Assembly (NCBI GenBank): GCA_900544985.1
Contig: UQXK01000029.1
Span: 1-21,626 of the forward strand
From: an uncultured Eubacteriales bacterium
Lineage (GTDB): Bacteria > Bacillota > Clostridia > Oscillospirales > CAG-272
DNA length: 21,626 bases
Direction: 5' to 3'
Below are positions 6,096 to 13,746 of the stretch, in pieces. The position numbers and the translations under genes are program-made. A model generated the notes under the pieces. The model saw nothing but the letters and a program-made list of their open reading frames with translations, was not told where the DNA came from and did no database searches. How positions within the stretch are numbered: position 1 is the stretch's first letter; the number at the start of each line of letters is the position of its first letter.

Positions 6096-8012
6096 TCACA
6101 TATAGATTAACGGCTGTTCTTCTTTTTCTTTAAACGAGGATGTCGCCGCGACGAGGAGTCCTGCGACAAGCCAGAACAAAAGATATATCCTGTAATTGTA
6201 CCAGACATAATCCGTCATGCCCTGAACGAGGAAGGCGAATATGCCGCAGAGGATACCGAGAGTTAAAATTTTGTGCTTTCTGTTTGAGGATCTTTTCATG
6301 TAAGAGAACACCATGCTCGACATCATGAATATAAAAGCTATGAATATCAAAAGGGAGAATATCCCGGTTTCCGCTGTTATCTGTAAATAAAGGCTGTGTG
6401 TGTGAGGCGCTACTTCCACGCCTGCATATGAGTATCGCGGATATACCGATAAGAATGCTTCCGTTCCTATACCTATACCGTAGAACCATTTTTCGGAGAG
6501 CATTTTAAGCGATCCGAGCCATATATTGAGTCTGTAAAGCGTTGAAGAATCCGATGTGTTTCCTATGCTCAGTGCGCGTCCCGCGACGGATGTGTCCATT
6601 ATAAGGAGCGCCAGAAGAGCTATTGCCGGAATGGAGATTATAAAATATGAGAGAGACCTGTGGCTCGACATTATTATGAAAATTATTGCCGCTGCGGCAA
6701 ATCCGAGCCATGCGCCTCTGGACCACGTGAATATAAGGCACGCGGAGCAAACGAGAAATGACATGAAGAAAGCGAATTTCTTTCTCGGCACGGAGGTGAA
6801 TATCACCATCGCAAAAATTATAGGCGCCGCTATTATCAGGAATTCGCCGAGTACGTTCGGATTTTCAAAAGTTGATACCGCGCGTCCTTTTATATCCGCG
6901 AACATGGAAGTGTCGAGCCATTTTGTGGAAACACTGCCGAAGAAATACTGAAAAATTCCGATGAGAGAGACGACGACCGCACTTGCCGTAATGCTCTGTA
7001 TACAGCGCATGATAAGCTTTTCGGAGCGGAAAAGATTTTTCACGACGAAATAAGTAAGCAAAAATACGGTGAATACGAGCATTTTCGGGATACTCGAAAC
7101 GGCGTCTACCGAAATTACTCCTCCGGAGACTACAAGTACCGCAAATGCCGTGACAAAAATATCCGTAACCGATATTTTTATGACGCGTTTGCGTCTTATA
7201 CATTTCAGAACATAGGAGAGCTCTGTTATCAGTACCATTAAAATAAGATATTTTGTGCGTAAAAATGGAAGAGAGATGATTATCGCTATGATTCCCGATT
7301 CCGGGGAATTCAGCACCACAAGACAGCCTACAAAGGCTATTACCGCCATTACCACTTTAAAAGGCGACACGAACATCGTAAGCGTTCCGAGCAAAAGCCC
7401 TATAACGACCATTATTCCCGCGGACAAACGGGAATGTCTTTCCGCAGTTTTATCGTAAGATTTTCTGAGCGCGAGAAAATCGAATAAGAGAAAGTCGAGT
7501 ATCTTGCTGTCGTTTATCATATCCGTAAATGTCTTTTTCGAAAAAAACATTATCACAGATACGACCATGAGTATTATCGACGTCACAAACGATACAAAGG
7601 GTATCGGCGTAAAGGAGAATGCGAACCTGCGGAAGAGCATTATTATCGTAGAGTAAAATCCGAAAGCGAAAAACGCTATTCCGAGCGTACTGACGGGGCA
7701 GGAAAGAATCCCCGCTTTTACCGTGTCGAGCACTTTCGAAAAAAAGCTTGTTTCGTACAGGTTTGAAATTTTGTGGCGTACAGAACGGTAATTTTCATCT
7801 GTATGCTTTTTTTTAAAAGCGGAAGCGAAAAAAGAATTTTCAAACTTTTCGGATATCTTGCCGTAGCATGTCATCACCGCGCCGAAAACGGAATTTATAA
7901 CCAGCTTGTAAAGAGAAAGCGTGAAGCGCGATACTTTATTTACCGTGGCGCTTTTTCTGAACAGTTCCGCAAGAGTGCGTCTTCGCTTTTTAATCTGTTT
8001 CTTTTCGGTCAA
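6096..8012 (-). CDS. O-antigen ligase/polymerase family membrane protein (Wzy_C type)
   Basis: This 638-residue polytopic membrane protein has at least 10 hydrophobic segments. Family-typical motifs are FENPNVLGEF (382-391), TWSRGAWLG (429-437), YGIGIGTEAF (511-520) and HTHSLYLQITAETG (537-550), the last in the large loop holding the conserved histidine. Members ligate or polymerise lipid-linked glycans outside the membrane. It is longer than the usual 400-450 residues: the first ~100 residues are basic and mostly soluble, and extra helices precede the core. The start is TTG at 8012, inside the end of murJ (23-nt overlap), with AAAGGAG 9 nt upstream, so translation is probably coupled to murJ. 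The substrate is unknown; teichuronic-acid-like or capsular polymers are possibilities. Whether it acts as ligase or polymerase cannot be told. Confidence 0.87.
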   Translation of the reverse strand: MTEKKQIKKRRRTLAELFRKSATVNKVSRFTLSLYKLVINSVFGAVMTCYGKISEKFENSFFASAFKKKHTDENYRSVRHKISNLYETSFFSKVLDTVKAGILSCPVSTLGIAFFAFGFYSTIIMLFRRFAFSFTPIPFVSFVTSIILMVVSVIMFFSKKTFTDMINDSKILDFLLFDFLALRKSYDKTAERHSRLSAGIMVVIGLLLGTLTMFVSPFKVVMAVIAFVGCLVVLNSPESGIIAIIISLPFLRTKYLILMVLITELSYVLKCIRRKRVIKISVTDIFVTAFAVLVVSGGVISVDAVSSIPKMLVFTVFLLTYFVVKNLFRSEKLIMRCIQSITASAVVVSLIGIFQYFFGSVSTKWLDTSMFADIKGRAVSTFENPNVLGEFLIIAAPIIFAMVIFTSVPRKKFAFFMSFLVCSACLIFTWSRGAWLGFAAAAIIFIIMSSHRSLSYFIISIPAIALLALLIMDTSVAGRALSIGNTSDSSTLYRLNIWLGSLKMLSEKWFYGIGIGTEAFLSVYPRYSYAGVEVAPHTHSLYLQITAETGIFSLLIFIAFIFMMSSMVFSYMKRSSNRKHKILTLGILCGIFAFLVQGMTDYVWYNYRIYLLFWLVAGLLVAATSSFKEKEEQPLIYM

Positions 8013-9561
8013 TCTTTTTCGCTCCTTTCTCTTCTGATTTGGAAGATATTGTCTTGATTACAAATATATATAATAAATATATCACAACTCCCGTTATAAA
8101 GACAATAGATATTTTCAAAAAAATTGCCAACGAGAGGTTTAATCCGGTGAAAATGCCTATATTTTTTTCAAGCAATGTCATTGTTATAAGGGATAATACA
8201 AATGCGGAAGCAAGATGGAGCACATTGCTTACGGATATTTTTTTGAATATACCGGGAATTTTTCTGTATGCGAAGATCAAAAGAACGATCGCCTGTACTA
8301 TCTGCGCGACGGCGAACGAGACGGATATTCCCGCAAGTCCGCCTTTAAATCCGATTACAAGAACAATGTCCGATACTGTGGCGGCGACGATCGCGATAAG
8401 CGTCGCATACATCGGAGGTCTTGTTTTACCCTGTGCGTAAAAGGTTCTGCTGAATATTTCGGAAGCGGCTAAGAAAGGCATTGCAAAACTCAGAAATCTC
8501 AAAGCGCGGGCGCATTCAACGGCGAGCTCTTCCGTGAAGTTTCCGCGAAGATAGAGAAATCTTATTATTTCGTCCGAAAGGGAAAATGTTGCCGAGAATA
8601 CGGGGAGAATTATAAACATTATCATAAATACGGCTTTTTTGACGGACGTTGAAAAAGAGTTTTCGTCATTTTTTGCCGCAAAGCGCGAGAGCACTGGGAA
8701 GATGAAGTTTCCGACGCCGTAAACGGCTACTCCCGATATTATGGAGTATACGTTGTTTGCGTAATCGTAAGCCACGAACGCCGTTTCCGAAACGAATGAG
8801 GAAAAGAACGACGCCATGAGAATGCTTGCGGGGACAAGCCAGGAGCCCGCCATTATATTCGGTATTCTCTTCGCCGAATTTATAAGGTGCTCGTTTTTTA
8901 TATCGAGCGTGGGTTTGGGCAGTTTCTTTTTTACGGCAAGCGGTATTGCGAGAGTTAAAAATTGCAAAAGCCATGAAAGCGTATAAACGAGCGCGAAGAT
9001 ATACACCGAAAACGAATTTTTGAATATCACAAGGTAGAATATCATAAAAGCGTTCGAAACGGCGCTTATCATTGCCGGCAGAATGAATTTCCCGGCGGAC
9101 TGCAATATTCCCGTAAGCGTATATGCGCCGGCGGTGAATATCATCATCGGGAACATTATGCGTAAAAGGTCCGATGCAAGCTTTGCCGCGTCCTCGCTTA
9201 TTTTCGGCGCGGCGAGTTTTATTATCGCGCGCGAAAAGATTATACCCAAAACGGCGAGCACGGCGCAGACCGCCATTACCGCCGTTATAAAAGCGGAGGA
9301 GTACTTTTCCGCGTCCTTTTCGGATTTTTCTTTCACGTAATTATACATCGGTATAAAACAACCGAGTATCGCCGCGGAAAAGAGAAAATCGAATACCGCT
9401 CCCGGAATCTTCGATGCGGCGGCAAAAGCGACGGCTTCCGTGGAATCGCCGAGAATCCATGCCGTCATCATGCTTCTTATCATTCCTAGAACTTTCGAAA
9501 CAAGGGTTGCCGCTATCATAAAAAATATCGTTTGCGACGATCTTTTTTCCGCTTTGTTCAT
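7990..9561 (-). CDS. murJ: MurJ/MviN family lipid II (or lipid-linked glycan) flippase
   Basis: The 523-residue protein has about 14 predicted membrane helices and the MOP-superfamily start seen in MurJ (residues ~18-31, ATLVSKVLGMIRSM, with the conserved arginine at about 29). It also has the family-typical FDFLFSAAILGCFIPMY near residues 57-73. MurJ moves lipid II across the cytoplasmic membrane for peptidoglycan synthesis. The ATG at 9561 has AAGGAGGG 7 nt upstream. It follows trmD by 19 nt and overlaps the O-antigen ligase family gene by 23 nt. That coupling suggests it could instead move another undecaprenyl-linked glycan used by its partner. Whether this is the cell's main MurJ depends on whether another copy exists elsewhere in the genome. 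Confidence 0.88.
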   Translation of the reverse strand: MNKAEKRSSQTIFFMIAATLVSKVLGMIRSMMTAWILGDSTEAVAFAAASKIPGAVFDFLFSAAILGCFIPMYNYVKEKSEKDAEKYSSAFITAVMAVCAVLAVLGIIFSRAIIKLAAPKISEDAAKLASDLLRIMFPMMIFTAGAYTLTGILQSAGKFILPAMISAVSNAFMIFYLVIFKNSFSVYIFALVYTLSWLLQFLTLAIPLAVKKKLPKPTLDIKNEHLINSAKRIPNIMAGSWLVPASILMASFFSSFVSETAFVAYDYANNVYSIISGVAVYGVGNFIFPVLSRFAAKNDENSFSTSVKKAVFMIMFIILPVFSATFSLSDEIIRFLYLRGNFTEELAVECARALRFLSFAMPFLAASEIFSRTFYAQGKTRPPMYATLIAIVAATVSDIVLVIGFKGGLAGISVSFAVAQIVQAIVLLIFAYRKIPGIFKKISVSNVLHLASAFVLSLITMTLLEKNIGIFTGLNLSLAIFLKISIVFITGVVIYLLYIFVIKTISSKSEEKGAKKIDRKETD

Positions 9562-9580
9562 ATGGCAACCCTCCTTTTTA

Positions 9581-10279
9581 TTATTTTTCTTCTTTTATTT
9601 TCTCTTCGCGTTTTTTTGTGAGTTCTTCCGCTGTCTCTTTTCTCCACTGTTCTATTTTTGCGTGGTGTCCGCCTATCAGAACTTCGGGGACTTTTCTGCC
9701 TCTCCATTCCGGGGGACGTGTATACTGCGGATATTCGACGGTTTTTCCGTCCGAAAAGCTCTCTTTTTCGAAGCATTCGGGGCTTGAAAGCACGCCGTCT
9801 ATCATGCGCGCCACGCAGTCCACAAGTATGCAGGCGGGAATTTCTCCGCCCGTTAAGACGTAATCGCCTATCGATATCTCTTCGTCCACTATCTCGTCTA
9901 TTATCCTCTGATCCACTCCCTCGTAGTGACCGCAGAGTATTATCAGGTTATCGTAGTTTTCGGCTATCTTTTTAGCGTGCGCCTGCGTTAAGACTGCGCC
10001 GCGCGGCGACATATATACGACGTGTTTTTTAGACGAACCGTTTTTTGCGGGATCAACTATATTTTCGTAGCAGGCGTATATCGGAACGGGGCTCATAAGC
10101 ATTCCTTTTCCGCCGCCGTACGGAGTGTCGTCTACACGTCTGTGCTTGTCCGCGGAATAATCGCGTATATTGTATGTGTTTATTTGTATTGCTCCCGATT
10201 TTCTCGCCCTTCCGATAATGCTTTCGGAAAGCACGGTATCTACAAGTTCGGGAAAAAGTGTCATTATATCGAAACGCAT
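9581..10279 (-). CDS. trmD: tRNA (guanine(37)-N(1))-methyltransferase TrmD
   Basis: TrmD methylates G37 next to the anticodon of tRNAs reading CNN codons, using S-adenosylmethionine and preventing +1 frameshifting. The 232-residue protein shows the SPOUT-family knot region: GHYEGVDQRIIDEIVDEE, then ISIGDYVLTGGEIPA. It also has the N-terminal MRFDIMTLFPE and the middle YGGGKGMLMSP. The frame is open from a TTG at 10291, but the ATG at 10279 fits the family start and has GAGGTG just upstream. It begins 8 nt after the rimM stop. In many bacteria trmD is followed by rplS; here murJ follows instead. Confidence 0.97.
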   Translation of the reverse strand: MRFDIMTLFPELVDTVLSESIIGRARKSGAIQINTYNIRDYSADKHRRVDDTPYGGGKGMLMSPVPIYACYENIVDPAKNGSSKKHVVYMSPRGAVLTQAHAKKIAENYDNLIILCGHYEGVDQRIIDEIVDEEISIGDYVLTGGEIPACILVDCVARMIDGVLSSPECFEKESFSDGKTVEYPQYTRPPEWRGRKVPEVLIGGHHAKIEQWRKETAEELTKKREEKIKEEK

Positions 10280-10287
10280 ATGCCACC

Positions 10288-10797
10288 TCAATCGAAAAAG
10301 CCGTCTATCGGCGTTATGAAAATGCCTTTATCCGTATCTATTCTTTTTATAAAAGCGGGAACTGCCGGCATTAAAACGGTTTTTCCGTCGGGAGTCTTGA
10401 TTTCGTATATTTCCTGAGAAGTGTATTTTAAAACGTCGGAAAGCGTGCCGTAAACCTTTTCGCTGTCGTTATCAATGACGGGAAGCCCTATCATGTCGCA
10501 CACAAGTACGGCGCCTTCGGGAATATCGAGATCATCGCGGTTTGCGTATATTATCTTATTCTTATATTGTAGCGCTTCTTCGAGCGTTTTAATCTCCGAA
10601 AGCGAACAAATAATGAAATTTCCTTTCATTATTCTCGGATTTATGACGGAAAGTTCTTTTCCGTTGTCGAGATATACTCTTTTCATGCGGCAGAAATCCG
10701 CCGCGGAATCGCACCACGGTTCTATTTTTACTTCGCCGCGCACGCCGTGGGTGTTTATTATTCTTCCGATTTCCGGAAATTTGTTTTTATCTGCCAT
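10288..10797 (-). CDS. rimM: Ribosome maturation factor RimM
   Basis: RimM binds ribosomal protein S19 and helps mature the head of the 30S subunit. The 169-residue protein has the N-terminal beta-barrel signature IGRIINTHGVRGEVKIEP and a C-terminal PRC-barrel region with EIYEIKTPDGKTVLMPAV followed by the usual ending. The ATG at 10797 has AGAGGAA 6 nt upstream and fits the family start, so the 15-residue longer frame is not used. It is directly upstream of trmD. The usual upstream partners rpsP and the KH-domain gene are absent; the upstream neighbour is rpsU, separated by a terminator. I see no strong promoter in the 146-nt gap between rimM and rpsU. Confidence 0.95.
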   Translation of the reverse strand: MADKNKFPEIGRIINTHGVRGEVKIEPWCDSAADFCRMKRVYLDNGKELSVINPRIMKGNFIICSLSEIKTLEEALQYKNKIIYANRDDLDIPEGAVLVCDMIGLPVIDNDSEKVYGTLSDVLKYTSQEIYEIKTPDGKTVLMPAVPAFIKRIDTDKGIFITPIDGFFD

Positions 10798-10933
10798 ATG
10801 TGTTTCCTCTTTATAATCTATAATTATATTTTTATAATTCAAACGGGATATAGGCGCCGCAAGACCGCGGAGTAACGCAGGACTGTCATTTCATCTTATA
10901 TTGCTTTTCTCTTTGATGCGGCATACGCTTATC

Positions 10934-10971
10934 AAACAAAATATCCCGCGAAGCAAGTCTGCTTCGCGGGA
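10934..10971 (-). terminator. Intrinsic terminator of rpsU
   Basis: A 12-bp perfect stem, TCCCGCGAAGCA (10944-10955) with TGCTTCGCGGGA (10960-10971), has a 4-nt loop. It starts 15 nt past the rpsU stop and is followed on the minus strand by TATTTTGTTT. Confidence 0.88.
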
Positions 10972-10985
10972 CACATACGCTGCAA

Positions 10986-11165
10986 TCAGCTCTTGAATTT
11001 GCGCTTTCTTGCTGCTTCGGATTTTTTCTTGCGTTTTACGCTGGGTTTCTCGTAATGCTCTCTTTTTTTGACCTCTGCGATCTTTCCGTCACGAGCTACC
11101 TGTCTTTTAAATCTGCGAAGAGCGCTGTCAAGCGATTCGTTTTCTTTTACTCTTATCTCTGCCAT
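10986..11165 (-). CDS. rpsU: 30S ribosomal protein S21
   Basis: This is a 59-residue basic protein with the S21 pattern: AEIRVKENESLDSALRRFKR at the start and a lysine/arginine-rich end (KPSVKRKKKSEAARKRKFK). It sits near the mRNA-anti-Shine-Dalgarno region of the 30S subunit. The open frame extends upstream to 11399, but the ATG at 11165 follows GGGAGGG with a proper spacer and gives the normal length. It has its own consensus promoter and a strong terminator, so it is a single-gene unit. It is separate from the dnaG/rpoD neighbourhood where it is found in many bacteria. Confidence 0.97.
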   Translation of the reverse strand: MAEIRVKENESLDSALRRFKRQVARDGKIAEVKKREHYEKPSVKRKKKSEAARKRKFKS

Positions 11166-11223
11166 CTGTAATCCCTCCCTCCGCATCAGAAAAATGAGAA
11201 CAAATTCAAAATGTTCTTTTGTT

Positions 11224-11252
11224 ATTATACACAAGAACAGATGATGTGTCAA
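11224..11252 (-). promoter_or_regulatory. Consensus sigma-A promoter of rpsU
   Basis: On the minus strand there is a perfect TTGACA (11247-11252), a 17-nt spacer and a perfect TATAAT (11224-11229). The leader to the ATG at 11165 is about 52 nt. This is the best promoter in the window. Confidence 0.92.
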
Positions 11253-11300
11253 GTAAAAAAATAAATTTTGGCATTTTTTTGAGTCTGTATTCCGATTTCT

Positions 11301-11328
11301 TTGACATTTGTCTTTTGTCCGGCATAAA
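11301..11328 (+). promoter_or_regulatory. Probable promoter of the P-loop NTPase gene
   Basis: A perfect TTGACA (11301-11306), a 16-nt spacer and CATAAA (11323-11328) lie 90 nt upstream of the ATG at 11419. It is divergent from the rpsU promoter. The -10 box is weak, matching at 4 of 6 positions. Confidence 0.5.
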
Positions 11329-11418
11329 CTACCGTAAAAAGCTCGGTTTTTCTTTGCGGCGCCGTGCGAAGATCTGTCATACCGAAAAAATAAATACATA
11401 CGGCGGGAAAGAACGAAT

Positions 11419-12450
11419 ATGAGAAAGAAATATTATGCTGCTGCCAACACAGAAAAAGGATTTGTGAGCCTTTTTGACGAGATCTTTTCGGAAAAGAAAT
11501 TTTCCTCTCTTTATATTATCAAGGGCGGTCCGGGCACGGGAAAATCTACTTTCATGTACGGAATTGCTTCCGCGGCGGAAGAAAAGGGGTTTGAAGCGGA
11601 GTATTATTACTGCTCAGCTGATACGGATTCTCTCGACGGTATTATAATTCCCGCGCTTTCCGTCGCCGTAATAGACGGAACATCTCCCCATACCATGGAC
11701 CCGAAATACCCCGGCTCTATCGGGAAGATAATCAATCTAGGCGAAAATTTCGATATAAAAAAGCTTGAAGAAAACAGAGAGAAAATAGTTTATCTCACGG
11801 ATAAATGCTCTTCGTATTATACCTCGGCGGTGAAGTTTTTATCCGCCTGTGGCAGCATAATGCGCTCTGAATTGGATATAAGCGAAAAAGCCTTCAATAA
11901 TCTGAAAGCCGCGAAAGCGGCAAAACGCCTGCTTTCCGAATATTCTCCCTCGGGAAAAGGAGATTACTCTGAAAAATATATAAGCGCCGTCGGCGTCCGC
12001 GGAGAAAAGCATATGGACATAAGCGAATGGGGAAAGAAAACCGTTATTATAACGGGCAAATACGGCTTTGATGTTTTGCTTGCGGGAGTGATTGCAAAGA
12101 CGGCAGGAGAGCTCGGTTTTTCCGTTACGAGGTTTCCCGATGTCATTCTGAAAGAGCGGACCGAGGCGGTCTATATTTCGGAGGCGGATACGGTATTCAT
12201 CGTCGGCGAAGAGGGAGAGGAAACAATAAACGCCATGCGTTTTGCCGACAGGGAAAAAATATCGGAATCGCGCGGGAAGCTCCGTTTTGCGGAAAAATGT
12301 ATCGCTTCTCTTATGGAGGGGGCTCTCGAAGAGATTTACAAAATGGGAGAGACCCACGACGAACTCGAACGTTTTTATATATCCGCTATGGACTTTCAGG
12401 GCAATGACGATATAGAAAATAAGATAAAAAAAGAGATATTCGGTTCTTAA
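11419..12450 (+). CDS. P-loop NTPase resembling the PRK06851 family
   Basis: This 343-residue soluble protein has a clear Walker A motif at G36-S43 (KGGPGTGKSTFM). The stretches YYYCSADTDSLDGIIIPAL (62-80), VIDGTSPH (84-91) and DPKYPGSIGKIINLGE (94-109) match my memory of PRK06851-type proteins, which consist of two tandem P-loop halves. Here the second half starts around residue 204. Its expected Walker A is replaced by ITGKYGFDVLL (211-221), which lacks the GKS/T core, so only the first site should bind nucleotide. Residues 110-180 look helical. The biological role of the family is unknown. The start ATG has only a weak upstream GGGAAAG. The gene stands alone, divergent from rpsU, and the lipoprotein gene downstream has its own promoter. 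Confidence 0.75.
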   Translation: MRKKYYAAANTEKGFVSLFDEIFSEKKFSSLYIIKGGPGTGKSTFMYGIASAAEEKGFEAEYYYCSADTDSLDGIIIPALSVAVIDGTSPHTMDPKYPGSIGKIINLGENFDIKKLEENREKIVYLTDKCSSYYTSAVKFLSACGSIMRSELDISEKAFNNLKAAKAAKRLLSEYSPSGKGDYSEKYISAVGVRGEKHMDISEWGKKTVIITGKYGFDVLLAGVIAKTAGELGFSVTRFPDVILKERTEAVYISEADTVFIVGEEGEETINAMRFADREKISESRGKLRFAEKCIASLMEGALEEIYKMGETHDELERFYISAMDFQGNDDIENKIKKEIFGS

Positions 12451-12485
12451 ATGTGTTAATACGGGTTAAAATTGTGTGAACAAGG

Positions 12486-12514
12486 TTGAAAAGAGTCATT
12501 TTGTGTGATAATAT
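12486..12514 (+). promoter_or_regulatory. Sigma-A promoter of the lipoprotein/glycosyltransferase pair
   Basis: TTGAAA (12486-12491) and TAATAT (12509-12514) are separated by 17 nt; GATAAT overlaps as an alternative -10. The predicted start at about 12521 gives a leader of about 80 nt that contains the hairpin at 12555-12590. Direct TTGTGTGA-type repeats (around 12472 and 12501) flank the -35 region and could be regulator contacts. Confidence 0.6.
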
Positions 12515-12554
12515 AAATAGACGGGAAAGTAATATTATAGAAATTTTGAAAAAA

Positions 12555-12590
12555 TCAGGCGGGAATGAATAAAAAATCATTCTCGCCTGA
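12555..12590 (+). promoter_or_regulatory. Leader hairpin just upstream of the lipoprotein start codon
   Basis: A 14-bp stem, TCAGGCGGGAATGA (12555-12568) with TCATTCTCGCCTGA (12577-12590), has an 8-nt A-rich loop. One pair is G-U if read as plus-strand RNA but A-C on the minus strand, so the plus-strand RNA folds better. No T-run follows on the plus strand, and the stem ends 13 nt before the ATG at 12604. It is therefore more likely a leader structure than a terminator of the preceding gene. A minus-strand terminator is the alternative, since TTTTTTC follows on that strand. Confidence 0.55.
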
Positions 12591-12603
12591 AAACGGGTAA
12601 AAA

Positions 12604-13731
12604 ATGAAAAAGATAAAAAAATATTTTTTGGGATTTGTATCCATAGTATTTATAGTTTTTTCTCTCTCCTCGTGCGCGAAAAATCCCGGACTTTATACAT
12701 GGTACGGAAAGCGGGTAAATGTCGATAATATAATGAAGATAACGCTCGACATGGGAGAAGGGGAAAGGAAGATATCTGTTCCGTTTTCTCTTTACAGAAC
12801 GCTTTTCCTTTATTATAAGGAGCTCATTCCCGAAACAACCGTGGAAAACGGCAAGGAACGCAAGACCACCGATAAGGAGAAGAGCGACGCCGCAAAAGAG
12901 CTTACCGAGGACGCTCTTCTTAGCTATTATGTCCTTATGGAATCGGGCAGGGATCTCGGTGCGGATGTAGACTTGATAAACTCCACCGATTATATAAAGA
13001 AATACAAAGATTCCGTTATAGCGAGCGCCGACTATGAATTTCTTTCATCGTATGACGGCGGAAGAGAGGCATATGCGGAAAATATGTTTTCGGAGATGTT
13101 GCGTGAAGCGGGCATGGACAGCGAATATTTCGAATATTCCTGCCGCCGCTCCGATCTTGAAAAGGCTTTGAAGTCGGCTCTTGCCCCCGACGCCGCAGAC
13201 TATGCGGCGTCGCACTATTACGCGTTAAAACAGCTTGTTTTCGAATATGATTTCGGAAGTGCCGGGAGCGCGGAAAAGGCAAGGGAAAAAGCAAACGAGG
13301 CGCTTTCTCTTCTTGAATCCGGGACAAGCATGGAGGATATCGCAAAAAAATACGACGGTGCTTCGCTTAACGATGTTTATATCGACTTATCGGGAAATAT
13401 CGTCGGCTCTTCGGGTGAAAAATCCGAATCGCTTTTAAGATATGTGAGCGCGCTCGAAGAGGGCGGGCACAGCGATGTACTTGACAGCGGGTATTCGTCG
13501 TCATCGTCGTTTTTCATGATTATAGAGAGGACAAGCATAGATGGCGATTTTATTTGCGGAGCGGAAAAAATCGCTTCTCATATGTATACTTATACCGATG
13601 CGGGAACGTCATCGTACACTCCTCATTATTTGAAATATTCCGCTTTTATAGACGCGTACACGCTCAATATGAGCATGATCCCTGAAGATGTGAAAGCGTA
13701 TTCGCTTATTTCCGTAAAATCGATTTATTGA
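12604..13731 (+). CDS. Putative lipoprotein resembling PrsA/SurA-type foldases
   Basis: This 375-residue protein has a lipoprotein signal peptide: a KKIKK basic start, a hydrophobic core, and lipobox LSSC with the lipidated cysteine at residue 24. The mature part is mostly helical. The stretch ANEALSLLESGTSMEDIAKK (about residues 231-250) is the helix typical of parvulin-type peptidyl-prolyl isomerase domains, but no full catalytic parvulin motif is evident, so isomerase activity is doubtful. A serine-rich turn (SGYSSSSSFF) lies near residues 298-307. The ribosome binding site is weak (CGGGTAAAAA) and the leader hairpin sits directly before it. The glycosyltransferase gene starts 15 nt downstream. 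The best guess is an envelope chaperone-like lipoprotein; an unrelated lipoprotein is possible. Confidence 0.65.
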   Translation: MKKIKKYFLGFVSIVFIVFSLSSCAKNPGLYTWYGKRVNVDNIMKITLDMGEGERKISVPFSLYRTLFLYYKELIPETTVENGKERKTTDKEKSDAAKELTEDALLSYYVLMESGRDLGADVDLINSTDYIKKYKDSVIASADYEFLSSYDGGREAYAENMFSEMLREAGMDSEYFEYSCRRSDLEKALKSALAPDAADYAASHYYALKQLVFEYDFGSAGSAEKAREKANEALSLLESGTSMEDIAKKYDGASLNDVYIDLSGNIVGSSGEKSESLLRYVSALEEGGHSDVLDSGYSSSSSFFMIIERTSIDGDFICGAEKIASHMYTYTDAGTSSYTPHYLKYSAFIDAYTLNMSMIPEDVKAYSLISVKSIY

Positions 13732-13746
13732 TCCGAGGTCTTGAAA

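Noticed and set aside
11166..11399. N-terminal extension of rpsU to 11399
   Set aside because: The promoter (11224-11252) lies inside this stretch and S21 is normally about 58 residues.
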